From positions 1 through 16,483 of the forward strand of contig CAJULJ010000059.1 of NCBI GenBank assembly GCA_910587395.1: a stretch of DNA of 16,483 nt. The letters run 5' to 3'. A model generated the notes under the pieces. The model was given only the letters and a program-made list of their open reading frames with translations. It made no database searches and was not told the origin of the DNA. Position numbers and translations under genes: made by a program. Shown piece by piece: positions 1 to 7,101 of the stretch; position 1 is the first letter of the stretch; every line of letters begins with the position of its first letter. Source of the DNA: an uncultured Oscillospiraceae bacterium. Lineage in GTDB: Bacteria > Bacillota > Clostridia > Oscillospirales > Oscillospiraceae.

Positions 1-809
1 TTGTGGAGTGGTGGACGCCGGAGGGCCGCTATGACCTCGCTTACAAAAGCCGGGTCTTTACGGATTTGTACTCCAAGGACACCATTATCGTGGACAATTC
101 CGATCAGGTGATTTGCGGCGGCACCGGCTACGGCCTGGATAACCGCCTCCCAGATGCGGTGGAACACACTTATCCCGATTACGGCATCTATCCAGAGTTT
201 CAATCCACGGCCTACGGCTTTTTAAGCCGGGGATGTCCAAGAGCGTGCGGCTTCTGCATCGTGAGCAGGAAGGAAGGGCGGAGGTCTGTGGCTGTGGCCG
301 ACCTCGCGGAGTTCTGGAACGGGCAGAAGGAGATCAAACTGCTGGATGCCAACCTCTTAGCCTGTCCCGACCATGAGCGGCTTCTGCGCCAGCTTGCGGA
401 AAGCCATGCGTGGGTGGACTTCACCCAAGGCTTGGATGTGCGCCTAATTACCCCGGACAACGCCGCACTTTTGAACCAGGTCAAGACAAAGGCGGTTCAC
501 TTTGCCTGGGATGACCCCAATGACGATTTAATACCCTGCTTTCGGCGCTTTCTGGAGCTGACCAATATCAAAAGTGACCGAAAACGCCGTGTCTATGTGC
601 TGACCAACTACAGCAGCACTCACGAACAGGACTTGTACCGGATAGAAACTCTGCGGGGCATGGGCTATGACCCTTATGTGATGGTTTATGACCGGCCCAC
701 CGCTCCAAAGATTACCCGTCAACTCCAACGATGGGTAAATAATAAACGGATTTTCTATACGGTAGATAAATTTGAAAACTATAACCCCGGAGGGAGGAAA
801 TCATCGTGA
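1..809 (+). CDS. Radical SAM protein, 5'-truncated by window edge
   Basis: The reading frame is open from the left edge to the TGA at 807-809. A GTG at 3-5 could be read as a start, but the preserved part begins in the middle of a domain, so the gene very probably starts upstream. Counting from that GTG, a GCPRACGFC segment gives C78-x3-C82-x2-C85, the three cysteines that bind the 4Fe-4S cluster of radical S-adenosylmethionine enzymes. The residues before it (about 1-70) would be the end of an N-terminal domain; the rest (about 86-250) fits a radical SAM barrel, with an FTQGLDVRLI segment typical of an internal strand. The substrate cannot be told from sequence. The stop overlaps the next gene by four bases (GTGA), suggesting translational coupling and membership of the conjugation operon. 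The superfamily call is firm; the role in the element is unknown. Confidence 0.85.
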   Translation, partial: VEWWTPEGRYDLAYKSRVFTDLYSKDTIIVDNSDQVICGGTGYGLDNRLPDAVEHTYPDYGIYPEFQSTAYGFLSRGCPRACGFCIVSRKEGRRSVAVADLAEFWNGQKEIKLLDANLLACPDHERLLRQLAESHAWVDFTQGLDVRLITPDNAALLNQVKTKAVHFAWDDPNDDLIPCFRRFLELTNIKSDRKRRVYVLTNYSSTHEQDLYRIETLRGMGYDPYVMVYDRPTAPKITRQLQRWVNNKRIFYTVDKFENYNPGGRKSS

Positions 810-1039
810 GCAAACTCGAAAAACTCAAAATAGAACTGGCGCGTGCAAAGAAAAAGTCCGGCGAGTGGCAGGCCAGGGTGCGGGACATTGAGAAGCAGAT
901 CACCGACTGCGAGAACACGGAGATTTTGCAGGCCGTCCGCAGTATTGCCGCTTCCCCGGAGGAACTGCGGGGGCTTCTGGATATGCTCCGGGCGGTGAAG
1001 GACCCGCCCCAGGCAGGCGCCGATAACAACAATATCTGA
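806..1039 (+). CDS. DUF4315 family protein
   Basis: A 77-residue protein starting at GTG 806, preceded by AGGGAGG at 791-797 with 8 bases of spacing and overlapping the upstream stop by four bases. The first 35 residues (SKLEKLKIELARAKKK onward) are a charged, coiled-coil-like helix. The middle segment, RSIAASPEELRGLLDMLR, matches what I recall of the DUF4315 family, which sits directly before DUF4366 and topoisomerase III genes in Tn1549/CTn-type elements. It has no signal peptide or membrane segment, so it is probably cytoplasmic. Function is unknown; a small structural or accessory role in conjugation is only an inference from its neighbours. Confidence 0.82.
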   Translation: MSKLEKLKIELARAKKKSGEWQARVRDIEKQITDCENTEILQAVRSIAASPEELRGLLDMLRAVKDPPQAGADNNNI

Positions 1040-1057
1040 TAGGAGGTACTGAACAAT

Positions 1058-2275
1058 ATGAAAGCAAAAGCACCCAAACGGCCCATTCTTCCGCTGCTGC
1101 TGTGCATAGCCCTGTGTCTGGGGCTGTCCCTGCTGCTGTCTGGCAGGGCCTTTGCCTTTGACGGTTCCGGTGAAGTTTCTACTTCCGGCGTTACCGTGGA
1201 GATTGCGCCGCCCACCGGCTATGCGGACAAAAGCGCGGAGATCGGGTTTACCATTACAGACACCGCTGGGAGCGGCTTTGCCTCGGCAAAAGTCAAGCTG
1301 GGGCTGGACGGCGAGTGGCGGGACGTGACGGACACGCTGGAGCGGTGGGAGAGCCGCTATACCGGGCGGGTCACGATTACCGACAACTGCGCCGTCACCG
1401 TGAAAGTGACCGGGCACGATAGTAAGGTCTATGAGAAGATGTGCTACATCAACTGCTTTGAGCACGGGACGCAGATCGTCCAGCCCAGCGGAACGCAGGA
1501 CAATCCCTGCAACGGGCAGGCCCCCTCCAACACGCCCGCTGGCACGACGACAGGCGGCGGCAGCGGCGCCGCTGATGTTACTCCAACTCCGCCCGCTTCC
1601 TCGTCCAATGACCCGGACAGCCAGCCGGACACGACGCCCCGCAACCCCTCGACGCTGACGCCGGACGGTCAGGGAACGGTCATGGACAATGTGACAGACG
1701 GGGACGGCAAGGAGTTCTTTACCTTCACCACCCCCAGCGAAAACACTTTCTATCTGGTCATTGACAGGCAGCGGGACAGTGAGAATGTCTATTTTCTGAA
1801 CACCGTCACTGAGAATGATCTGATGGCGCTGGCGGAGAAGAATGGGGACAACTCCGGCATATCGGCAGTCCCCGATCCCGCCCCAGTCTGCATCTGTAAG
1901 GACAAGTGCGAGGCGGGGGCCGTCAATACCGCCTGCCCGGTCTGTATCCTCTCCATGAATAACTGCGCGGGTACGGCCCCCGCTCCCGCGGAACCCGAAA
2001 AGCCGGAGCAGCCAAAGGAGGGCGGTAACGCCGGGACAATCGTGATCGTTCTGCTGGCAATGCTGGCCGTGGGCGGCGTGGGCTGGTACTTCAAAATCTA
2101 TAAGCCCAAGCACGATATGACCGATGCCGAGGATTTTGACGAGCTGACAGGCGGCGGGGATGAGCCGATGGTCAACGAGGACGAGGAACCGGAGGCGCGG
2201 ACACACCAGGAGCCGGAGGAACCGGACTATCCGGCTTACTACGATGATGAGCCGGAAGAACCGGACGAATATTAA
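1058..2275 (+). CDS. DUF4366 (CD1107-like) membrane-anchored mobile element protein
   Basis: A 405-residue protein starting at ATG 1058, with AGGAGG at 1041-1046. Residues 1-34 form a signal peptide: basic start, long leucine-rich core and likely cleavage after AFA before FDGSG. The region from about 35 to 325 would be outside the membrane. It contains a Ser/Thr/Pro/Gly-rich linker (about 150-210), a conserved-looking domain with FFTFTTPSENTFYLVIDRQ (about 220-265), and a cysteine cluster at 278, 280, 284, 293, 296 and 303. A transmembrane segment covers about 326-345 (GTIVIVLLAMLAVGGVGWYF), followed by an acidic, proline-rich cytoplasmic tail. This architecture is that of the DUF4366 family found in Clostridia conjugative elements, so a cell-surface role in mating is plausible but unproven. 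Its TAA lies within the Shine-Dalgarno region of topB. Confidence 0.85.
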   Translation: MKAKAPKRPILPLLLCIALCLGLSLLLSGRAFAFDGSGEVSTSGVTVEIAPPTGYADKSAEIGFTITDTAGSGFASAKVKLGLDGEWRDVTDTLERWESRYTGRVTITDNCAVTVKVTGHDSKVYEKMCYINCFEHGTQIVQPSGTQDNPCNGQAPSNTPAGTTTGGGSGAADVTPTPPASSSNDPDSQPDTTPRNPSTLTPDGQGTVMDNVTDGDGKEFFTFTTPSENTFYLVIDRQRDSENVYFLNTVTENDLMALAEKNGDNSGISAVPDPAPVCICKDKCEAGAVNTACPVCILSMNNCAGTAPAPAEPEKPEQPKEGGNAGTIVIVLLAMLAVGGVGWYFKIYKPKHDMTDAEDFDELTGGGDEPMVNEDEEPEARTHQEPEEPDYPAYYDDEPEEPDEY

Positions 2276-2284
2276 GGAGGCATT

Positions 2285-4390
2285 ATGCGGCTTGTGATTG
2301 CGGAAAAGCCTTCCGTCGCTATGAATCTGGCGAAGGTGCTGGGGGCGGGAGCGCGGCGGGACGGCTATACCGAGGGCAATGGCTGGCTGGTGAGCTGGTG
2401 CGTGGGGCATCTGGTGGACCTTGCCAACGCCGACGCCTACGACCCCCGCTATTCTAAGTGGGCCTATGAGGATTTGCCCATTATCCCCCGCCAGTGGCAG
2501 TACAGCGTACTGCCGAACACGAAAAAGCAGTTTGACACGCTGGCGGAACTGATGAAGCGGCCTGATGTGGAATCCCTGGTGTGCGCCACCGATGCGGGGC
2601 GCGAGGGGGAACTGATTTTTCGGCTGGTCTATCAGAGGGCCGGGTGTACCAAGCCCGTCCAACGGCTGTGGATTTCTTCAATGGAGGAATCCGCGATCCG
2701 CAGGGGCTTTGACACCCTTGCGGACAGCGCCAGCTATGACAACCTCTATGCGGCGGCGCTGTGCCGCTCTCAGGCGGATTGGCTGGTGGGCATCAATGCC
2801 ACCCGGCTTTTTACTACGCTTTATCGGGGCCGGACGCTGAATGTGGGCCGGGTGCTGACCCCCACGCTGGCGATTCTGGTGGAGCGGGAGGAAGCGATTA
2901 CCGGTTTCAAACGGGCGAAGTTCTACACGGTGGAACTGGACTGCGGGGACTTCCGGGCAGTCAGTGATCGGTTTTCCCAAAAGACGGACGCGGATAAGCT
3001 ACGTATAGCCTGTGACGGCGGGAGCGCCGTTGTGCGGTCTGTGGAGCGAAAGGAAAAGACCGAACACCCCCCGAAGCTCTATGACCTGACCACCCTCCAG
3101 CGGGAGGCCAACCGTCTGTTCGACTACACCGCCCAGCAGACCCTTGACTATGTTCAGCTCCTTTATGAGAAAAAGCTGGCGACCTATCCCCGGACGGACA
3201 GCCGCTATTTGACCTCTGACATGGCGGAAAAGGTTCCTGATCTGTGTGCTGTGGCGGCGAGAGTGCTGGGCCTCTCCGGGGAATACCCCGCCAACGCCGC
3301 CCAGGTGGTGAACGACGCCAAGGTGAGCGACCACCATGCCCTTCTACCCACGGTGGAGGCGGGACGGGCCGATCTTGCCACCCTTCCCACGGGAGAACGG
3401 AATATTCTTCATATGATCGCCGTCCGCCTGCTGTGCGCTGTGGGCGAGGCCCATACTTACACCGAGAGCGCCGCCGTATTGGAGTGCGGCGGCGCTCCCT
3501 TTACTGCCAAGGGCCGGACAACACTGGCGCAGGGCTGGAAAGCGGTGGAGAGTGCGTATCTTACTACACTGAAACGCAGGCCAAAACAGGAGGAACAGGC
3601 CCCGCCGCTCCCGGAACTGTCCGAGGGGCAGCGGTTTGACAGTGCTGCCGCCGCGCTCCATGAGGGCGCTACGGCCCCGCCTGCCCGGTTCACCGAGGAC
3701 ACTTTGCTTGCGGCTATGGAACACGCCAGCGCCGAGGATTTTGCCAAGCTGGAGGATGTGGAGCGGGTTGGGCTGGGTACTCCCGCCACCCGTGCCGGGA
3801 TGATTGAGCGTCTGGTGCGCTCCGGCTTTGCGGAACGGCAGAAGAAGCGCCTTGTCCCTACTCAAAAGGGCATGGAGTTGATTCGTGTCATGCCCGACCA
3901 ACTGAAATCCGCCAAGCTGACCGCCCAATGGGAGGAAAAGCTGGGCGAGGTGGAGCGGGGCCAGCTTGCCCCCTCCGAATTTATGGCCGGGATTGCGGAA
4001 ATGCTGACGGGCCTTGTAAAAGCCTATGCCGGGACGCAGGCGGCCTCCACCGCTCTGTCCGGCACCGGCCGGACGGTTGTAGGCGTATGTCCCCGCTGCG
4101 GGAAAAACGTGGTGGAGGGTAAAAAGAGTTTTTTCTGTGAGGGCTACCATGACACCCCCTCCTGCGGCTTCGCCATGTGGAAGAATGACCGCTTCTTTAC
4201 CGGCAAGCGGAAGGAACTGACCCAAAAAATCGCCGCCGCCCTGCTGAAAAATGGGCGCGTCAAGGTCACGGGCCTGTTCTCCGAAAAGAAGGGCGTGTTA
4301 TATGACGCCACCATTGTACTGGATGATGATGGCGGAAAATATGTCCACTACAAGCTGGAATTTAACAATAAACCAAGGAAAGGAACGTGA
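2285..4390 (+). CDS. topB: DNA topoisomerase III (type IA)
   Basis: A 701-residue protein starting at ATG 2285 with AAGGAGG at 2274-2280. It begins with the TOPRIM signature MRLVIAEKPSVA, whose E7 is the usual catalytic glutamate. A second TOPRIM motif, ATDAGREGELIFR, lies around 101-113 (D103, E107, E109). The active-site tyrosine is Y301 in TYPRTDSRYL. The C-terminus carries a topoisomerase zinc-ribbon-like segment starting at C602 (CPRCGKN, then FFCEGY and SCGFAMW). The length is normal for TopB. Type IA enzymes pass single strands through a transient nick and relax or decatenate DNA. Element-borne copies probably help resolve transfer or replication intermediates. It is flanked closely by DUF4366 upstream and an XRE gene downstream, as in related elements. 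Confidence 0.95.
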   Translation: MRLVIAEKPSVAMNLAKVLGAGARRDGYTEGNGWLVSWCVGHLVDLANADAYDPRYSKWAYEDLPIIPRQWQYSVLPNTKKQFDTLAELMKRPDVESLVCATDAGREGELIFRLVYQRAGCTKPVQRLWISSMEESAIRRGFDTLADSASYDNLYAAALCRSQADWLVGINATRLFTTLYRGRTLNVGRVLTPTLAILVEREEAITGFKRAKFYTVELDCGDFRAVSDRFSQKTDADKLRIACDGGSAVVRSVERKEKTEHPPKLYDLTTLQREANRLFDYTAQQTLDYVQLLYEKKLATYPRTDSRYLTSDMAEKVPDLCAVAARVLGLSGEYPANAAQVVNDAKVSDHHALLPTVEAGRADLATLPTGERNILHMIAVRLLCAVGEAHTYTESAAVLECGGAPFTAKGRTTLAQGWKAVESAYLTTLKRRPKQEEQAPPLPELSEGQRFDSAAAALHEGATAPPARFTEDTLLAAMEHASAEDFAKLEDVERVGLGTPATRAGMIERLVRSGFAERQKKRLVPTQKGMELIRVMPDQLKSAKLTAQWEEKLGEVERGQLAPSEFMAGIAEMLTGLVKAYAGTQAASTALSGTGRTVVGVCPRCGKNVVEGKKSFFCEGYHDTPSCGFAMWKNDRFFTGKRKELTQKIAAALLKNGRVKVTGLFSEKKGVLYDATIVLDDDGGKYVHYKLEFNNKPRKGT

Positions 4391-4392
4391 GA

Positions 4393-4827
4393 ATGAATCA
4401 AAGCATTGACAAATTTGACCGCCGCTTGAAACAGCTTCTCTCTGTCAGCGGCGTAGAGCGCGGGGAACTGGCCCGTCACCTGGGCGTGTCCGTCCCCACC
4501 GTGAGCCGTTGGCTCAACGGGATCAGCACCCCCAACGTGTACCAGTTCCGGGAGATCGCCCACTTTTTCGGGATGCCCTATGACTGGTTTCTGGAGGATG
4601 GGGACGGAATCCCCGACACCGAGGGGCTGGCGGCGAAGTTGGGGCTGTCCACGGAAACGGTGGAGGCCCTTCTGGAGCTGGCCGCTTCAGAGAGCGAGGA
4701 AGTGCTGACGGCAGTGGATGATGCCGTCTGCGCCGTGATCGCCGCCATCAATGGCGTGTATGACGATCTTCTGCGAGTTGCTGAAGAATCCGTGAGAAAG
4801 ACCGCGCCCAGCGAAATGGAGGGGTGA
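4393..4827 (+). CDS. XRE-type helix-turn-helix DNA-binding protein
   Basis: I chose ATG 4393 (144 residues), because AGGA at 4381-4384 is 8 bases upstream. A GTG at 4387 overlapping the topB stop is an alternative that would add two residues. A clear HTH covers about residues 10-60: RGELARHLGV (23-32) as the positioning helix and SVPTVSRWLNG (33-43) as the recognition helix, then STPNVYQFREIAHFF and a PYDWFLED motif common in XRE regulators. The C-terminal half is an acidic helical region. It is likely a cytoplasmic transcriptional regulator acting on element genes. Its position immediately after topB suggests it is co-transcribed with the conjugation operon. Its operator cannot be identified here. 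Confidence 0.85.
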   Translation: MNQSIDKFDRRLKQLLSVSGVERGELARHLGVSVPTVSRWLNGISTPNVYQFREIAHFFGMPYDWFLEDGDGIPDTEGLAAKLGLSTETVEALLELAASESEEVLTAVDDAVCAVIAAINGVYDDLLRVAEESVRKTAPSEMEG

Positions 4828-4831
4828 AGCA

Positions 4832-5245
4832 ATGCGCGATGTGGAAAAAGTCATTGAGGGGCTGAAACAGGAAACCATCCGTGAAATCACAAAGAAGGAT
4901 GCCCGCCCGGAAGCGCAGTTGGCATGGTATTGGACTTATATCGGTTCTCTTGACATGGCACAGCAGTTAGGGCTAATCAATGACGCACGCCGTCAGGAAC
5001 TTTATCGGGAAGTGGATCGGTTTAAGCCCAAATATAAGGTGCAGGCTGCCCAGGAAGCAAAACCGAACCACTTAGCGGCTGTAGAAATGGGCGCGGAGGG
5101 CAACTATAATCAGATCGACGGCGTTATCAACAACGAGGCCCCCAAGCCCTCCCTGCGGGAAACTTTGCGGCAGTATCAGGAGGAAACCGGGAAATCTCAG
5201 GGCGGGGATGTTCCTCCGGGTTCCAGCCGGGACCCGGAACGGTGA
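4832..5245 (+). CDS. Hypothetical element protein, 137 aa
   Basis: ATG 4832 is preceded by GGAGGGGTGA ending at 4826, which overlaps the upstream stop, so translation is probably coupled. Residues 1-70 look globular and helical (VEKVIEGLKQETIREIT, then AWYWTYIGSLDMAQQLGLI) with a run of aromatic residues. From about 75 onward the chain is polar and probably disordered, ending in SSRDPER. There is no signal peptide, membrane segment or metal-binding motif. I do not recognise a named family. It sits between the XRE gene and another small unknown protein with four-base-scale junctions, so it is probably part of the same transcript. Confidence 0.72.
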   Translation: MRDVEKVIEGLKQETIREITKKDARPEAQLAWYWTYIGSLDMAQQLGLINDARRQELYREVDRFKPKYKVQAAQEAKPNHLAAVEMGAEGNYNQIDGVINNEAPKPSLRETLRQYQEETGKSQGGDVPPGSSRDPER

Positions 5246-5250
5246 CGCCC

Positions 5251-5526
5251 ATGAAACTAACCAGCATTGAGAAAGAAACGATTATCAATTTCAATGAGGC
5301 AGAGCGCACGGCGAGTATCTACACCCACAATGAGGCGTTGAAACGTCAGCTATTGGAGCTGTGCCAGACTCACCCGGAGCAGGTGCGCCAGACTGCCGCC
5401 AACGGCTGGGGCGGGCTGACCTTTGAACTGCCCAAGAAGTGGCTGAAGGTATCGCCGCCCCGCAAACCTACCCCGGCGCAGTTGGAAGTGCTGGCCCGGA
5501 TGACCCAAAAGCGGCTGGGGAGATAA
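5251..5526 (+). CDS. Small conserved element protein, 91 aa, unknown function
   Basis: I chose ATG 5251, since GGTGA at 5241-5245 lies 5 bases upstream and the protein then begins MKLTSIEKETIINFNEAE, which I recall as the usual beginning of this ICE-borne family. GTG 5242, which overlaps the previous stop, would add three residues. The protein is compact, with alternating charged and hydrophobic residues and a conserved-looking GGLTFELPKKWLKVSPP segment near the C-terminus. It has no membrane segment. Relatives have sometimes been labelled 'immunoglobulin' in databases, which looks like an annotation artefact. A function cannot be assigned. It is the last gene of the tightly packed group starting before 800; a promoter follows directly after its stop. 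Confidence 0.75.
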   Translation: MKLTSIEKETIINFNEAERTASIYTHNEALKRQLLELCQTHPEQVRQTAANGWGGLTFELPKKWLKVSPPRKPTPAQLEVLARMTQKRLGR

Positions 5527-5542
5527 GCGGCGCTCCCGCCCC

Positions 5543-5571
5543 TTGCCCATACTGGCCCGCTGTGGTAGAAT
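5543..5571 (+). promoter_or_regulatory. Sigma-A-type promoter for the DUF1963 gene
   Basis: TTGCCC (5543-5548) and TAGAAT (5566-5571) are separated by exactly 17 bases. The -10 box matches consensus at 5 of 6 positions and is preceded by TGG, an extended -10 (TGn). The -35 box matches 4 of 6. Transcription would begin near 5578, just before AGGGGGTGA (5581-5589), a near-perfect Shine-Dalgarno. The placement in the only gap of this cluster makes it credible. Confidence 0.6.
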
Positions 5572-5609
5572 ATCCCCGTCAGGGGGTGAAGCTGTTGTTT
5601 GAGGAAGCC

Positions 5610-6992
5610 ATGCCAGTAAAGGAAACCACACTGGAAGGGATGCCGCCAGCGGCAGCACCGAAACAGCGTCCAAAAAAGAAGAAAAAGAAGGATAAATACG
5701 CAAACACGCCAAAGTGGGCAAAGCAGGGAAATAAGAAAGCCCGCCATGATGCGCGTATCCGTTTGGCAAGGCAATGGCTTTCCACCTACAAAGGGACCGG
5801 AAAGCATATCGTCCAAGCCTACCGTCAACAATTCAAAGTCGATGTTACAGTTGCCCTCAATGACTTGGGTGAGATCGGAGCATTGACGCCGGAACAGGTA
5901 AGCATGAAGCGGCAGGTGGAGGGAAAGCGGATAGAGCATCTGCGACTGGAAAAGGAAGAACGGGAACTGCAAGACTTCTATGACCGTTTTCCTGATTCAA
6001 ATGACCAGTTTTTCTATATTGCCGGATATACCTCTGGCGGAGCGCCCTACGGGGTAACTTGGGAAGAAATGGGGCTGCTGCCCTACCAAGACCCAGAGGA
6101 TGCTGTTTTGGAAAGCGAGGATGATGATTTGTCGGAGTTTAAGGACAAGTTGAGGCTTATAGGCCGCAATTCCATCCGGCTGGATATTATGGGTGAAAGC
6201 TCCTGCACCGTTGGATGCACAAAATTTGGCGGCGTTCCCGATGTTCCAGACGGCTTCACTTGGCCGGTGTTTGAGACGGACACCTATGTGGATGAACAGG
6301 TCAAGCCTCGTCCGCTGGCATTTCTGGCTCAATTTAACTGCGCAGAGTTGAAAAGACTGGACAAAGACCGGCTCCTTCCTCATACGGGGCTGCTGTCCTT
6401 TTTCTACGAGCTGGAATCCCAGCGATGGGGCTTTGACCCGAAGGATAAGGGGTGCTCCAAGGTTTTTTGGTTCCCGGATATAGAAAACCTTTCCCCCGCC
6501 GTTTTCCCGGAAAATTTGGAAAATGATTTCCGCCTCCCAGCTATCAACATTACCATGTGCAAGGAAAAGAGTTTCCCCGACTACGAGGACTTCACCTGTC
6601 AAATGGAATTTGATGAACGCCAGCGCGATCTGCCCCATGAATACTTTGAAAGTCTGCAATGTGAGCTTGGAATTTACCCGGAAGAAGATAATTGCTCCAA
6701 GCTGCTGGGTTGGCCCAACACGATACAGGGGAGCATGGCGGAGGAATGTGAGCTTGTGTCCAAAGGCTACTACTTGGGCGGCAGCAGAGATCAACCCCCG
6801 CCAGAGGCGGTCAAGGAGGCTTGTCGTACAGCACAGGATGAGTGGCAGTTGCTTCTTCAGTTGGACACTGTGGGAACAGATGAGTTTGAACTGATGTTTG
6901 GTGACTGCGGGCGTATTTATTTTTTCATTCGGAAATCAGATTTAAGGGCAAAGTGTTTTGATAATGTTTGGCTGATTCTGCAATGCTTTTGA
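5610..6992 (+). CDS. DUF1963 (YwqG-like) domain protein with basic N-terminal extension
   Basis: I report ATG 5610 (460 residues). TTG 5595 is a serious alternative, as it sits 8 bases after AGGGGG (5581-5586) and adds five residues. The frame is open back to 5439, but that part overlaps the previous gene and is not convincing. Residues 20-29 are lysine-rich (RPKKKKKKDK). A helical N-terminal module (about 30-150) contains HIVQAYRQQF and IAGYTSGGAPYGVTWEE. From about 190 the chain matches DUF1963/YwqG: KFGGVPDVPDGFTWP (from K205), PLAFLAQFNCAEL, GLLSFFYE, a KLLGWPNTIQG segment and GDCGRIYFFIRK near the end. The biochemical function of DUF1963 is unknown. With its own promoter and terminator it looks like a cargo gene rather than a transfer gene. 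Its codon use is visibly more A/T-rich than topB. Confidence 0.82.
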   Translation: MPVKETTLEGMPPAAAPKQRPKKKKKKDKYANTPKWAKQGNKKARHDARIRLARQWLSTYKGTGKHIVQAYRQQFKVDVTVALNDLGEIGALTPEQVSMKRQVEGKRIEHLRLEKEERELQDFYDRFPDSNDQFFYIAGYTSGGAPYGVTWEEMGLLPYQDPEDAVLESEDDDLSEFKDKLRLIGRNSIRLDIMGESSCTVGCTKFGGVPDVPDGFTWPVFETDTYVDEQVKPRPLAFLAQFNCAELKRLDKDRLLPHTGLLSFFYELESQRWGFDPKDKGCSKVFWFPDIENLSPAVFPENLENDFRLPAINITMCKEKSFPDYEDFTCQMEFDERQRDLPHEYFESLQCELGIYPEEDNCSKLLGWPNTIQGSMAEECELVSKGYYLGGSRDQPPPEAVKEACRTAQDEWQLLLQLDTVGTDEFELMFGDCGRIYFFIRKSDLRAKCFDNVWLILQCF

Positions 6993-7020
6993 AAGATTTG
7001 GAACACCAGAATGAGCAAAA

Positions 7021-7036
7021 GGACGGCTGACCGTCC
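7021..7036 (+). other. Small perfect hairpin upstream of terminator
   Basis: GGACGG (7021-7026) and CCGTCC (7031-7036) form a perfect 6-bp stem with a CTGA loop. It lacks a T-tract. It may assist the larger terminator just downstream or protect the mRNA 3' end. Confidence 0.4.
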
Positions 7037-7041
7037 ATACC

Positions 7042-7080
7042 GCCCGGAGTGGGATGCTTTATCCCCTCCGGGCCTTTCTA
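7042..7080 (+). terminator. Rho-independent terminator of the DUF1963 gene
   Basis: GCCCGGAG (7042-7049) pairs perfectly with CTCCGGGC (7066-7073). After a single bulged T, GGGAT (7051-7055) pairs with ATCCC (7061-7065) around a GCTTT loop, giving 13 base pairs. The trailing CTTTCTAT is a modest T-rich tail. It lies between the DUF1963 stop (6992) and the giant gene start (7102), so it separates the two transcription units. Confidence 0.7.
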
Positions 7081-7101
7081 TACTGAAAAAAGGAGGTTTT
7101 T

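Noticed and set aside
779..2662. A 627-codon open frame on the minus strand antisense to the DUF4315, DUF4366 and topB genes
   Set aside because: It is biased in composition, spans three well-supported genes on the other strand and has no recognisable domain. It is explained by GC-rich codon use on the coding strand.
5439..5609. Upstream GTG start for the DUF1963 gene
   Set aside because: It would overlap the preceding gene by 88 bases and lie upstream of the likely promoter; residues there read as a frame shadow.
5668..5690. A-rich lysine run in the DUF1963 gene as a polymerase or ribosome slippage site
   Set aside because: The same frame continues with recognisable domain sequence, so no slippage is needed.
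7079..7084. TATACT as a -10 box for the giant gene
   Set aside because: No acceptable -35 hexamer at 16-18 bases; that space is occupied by the terminator stem.
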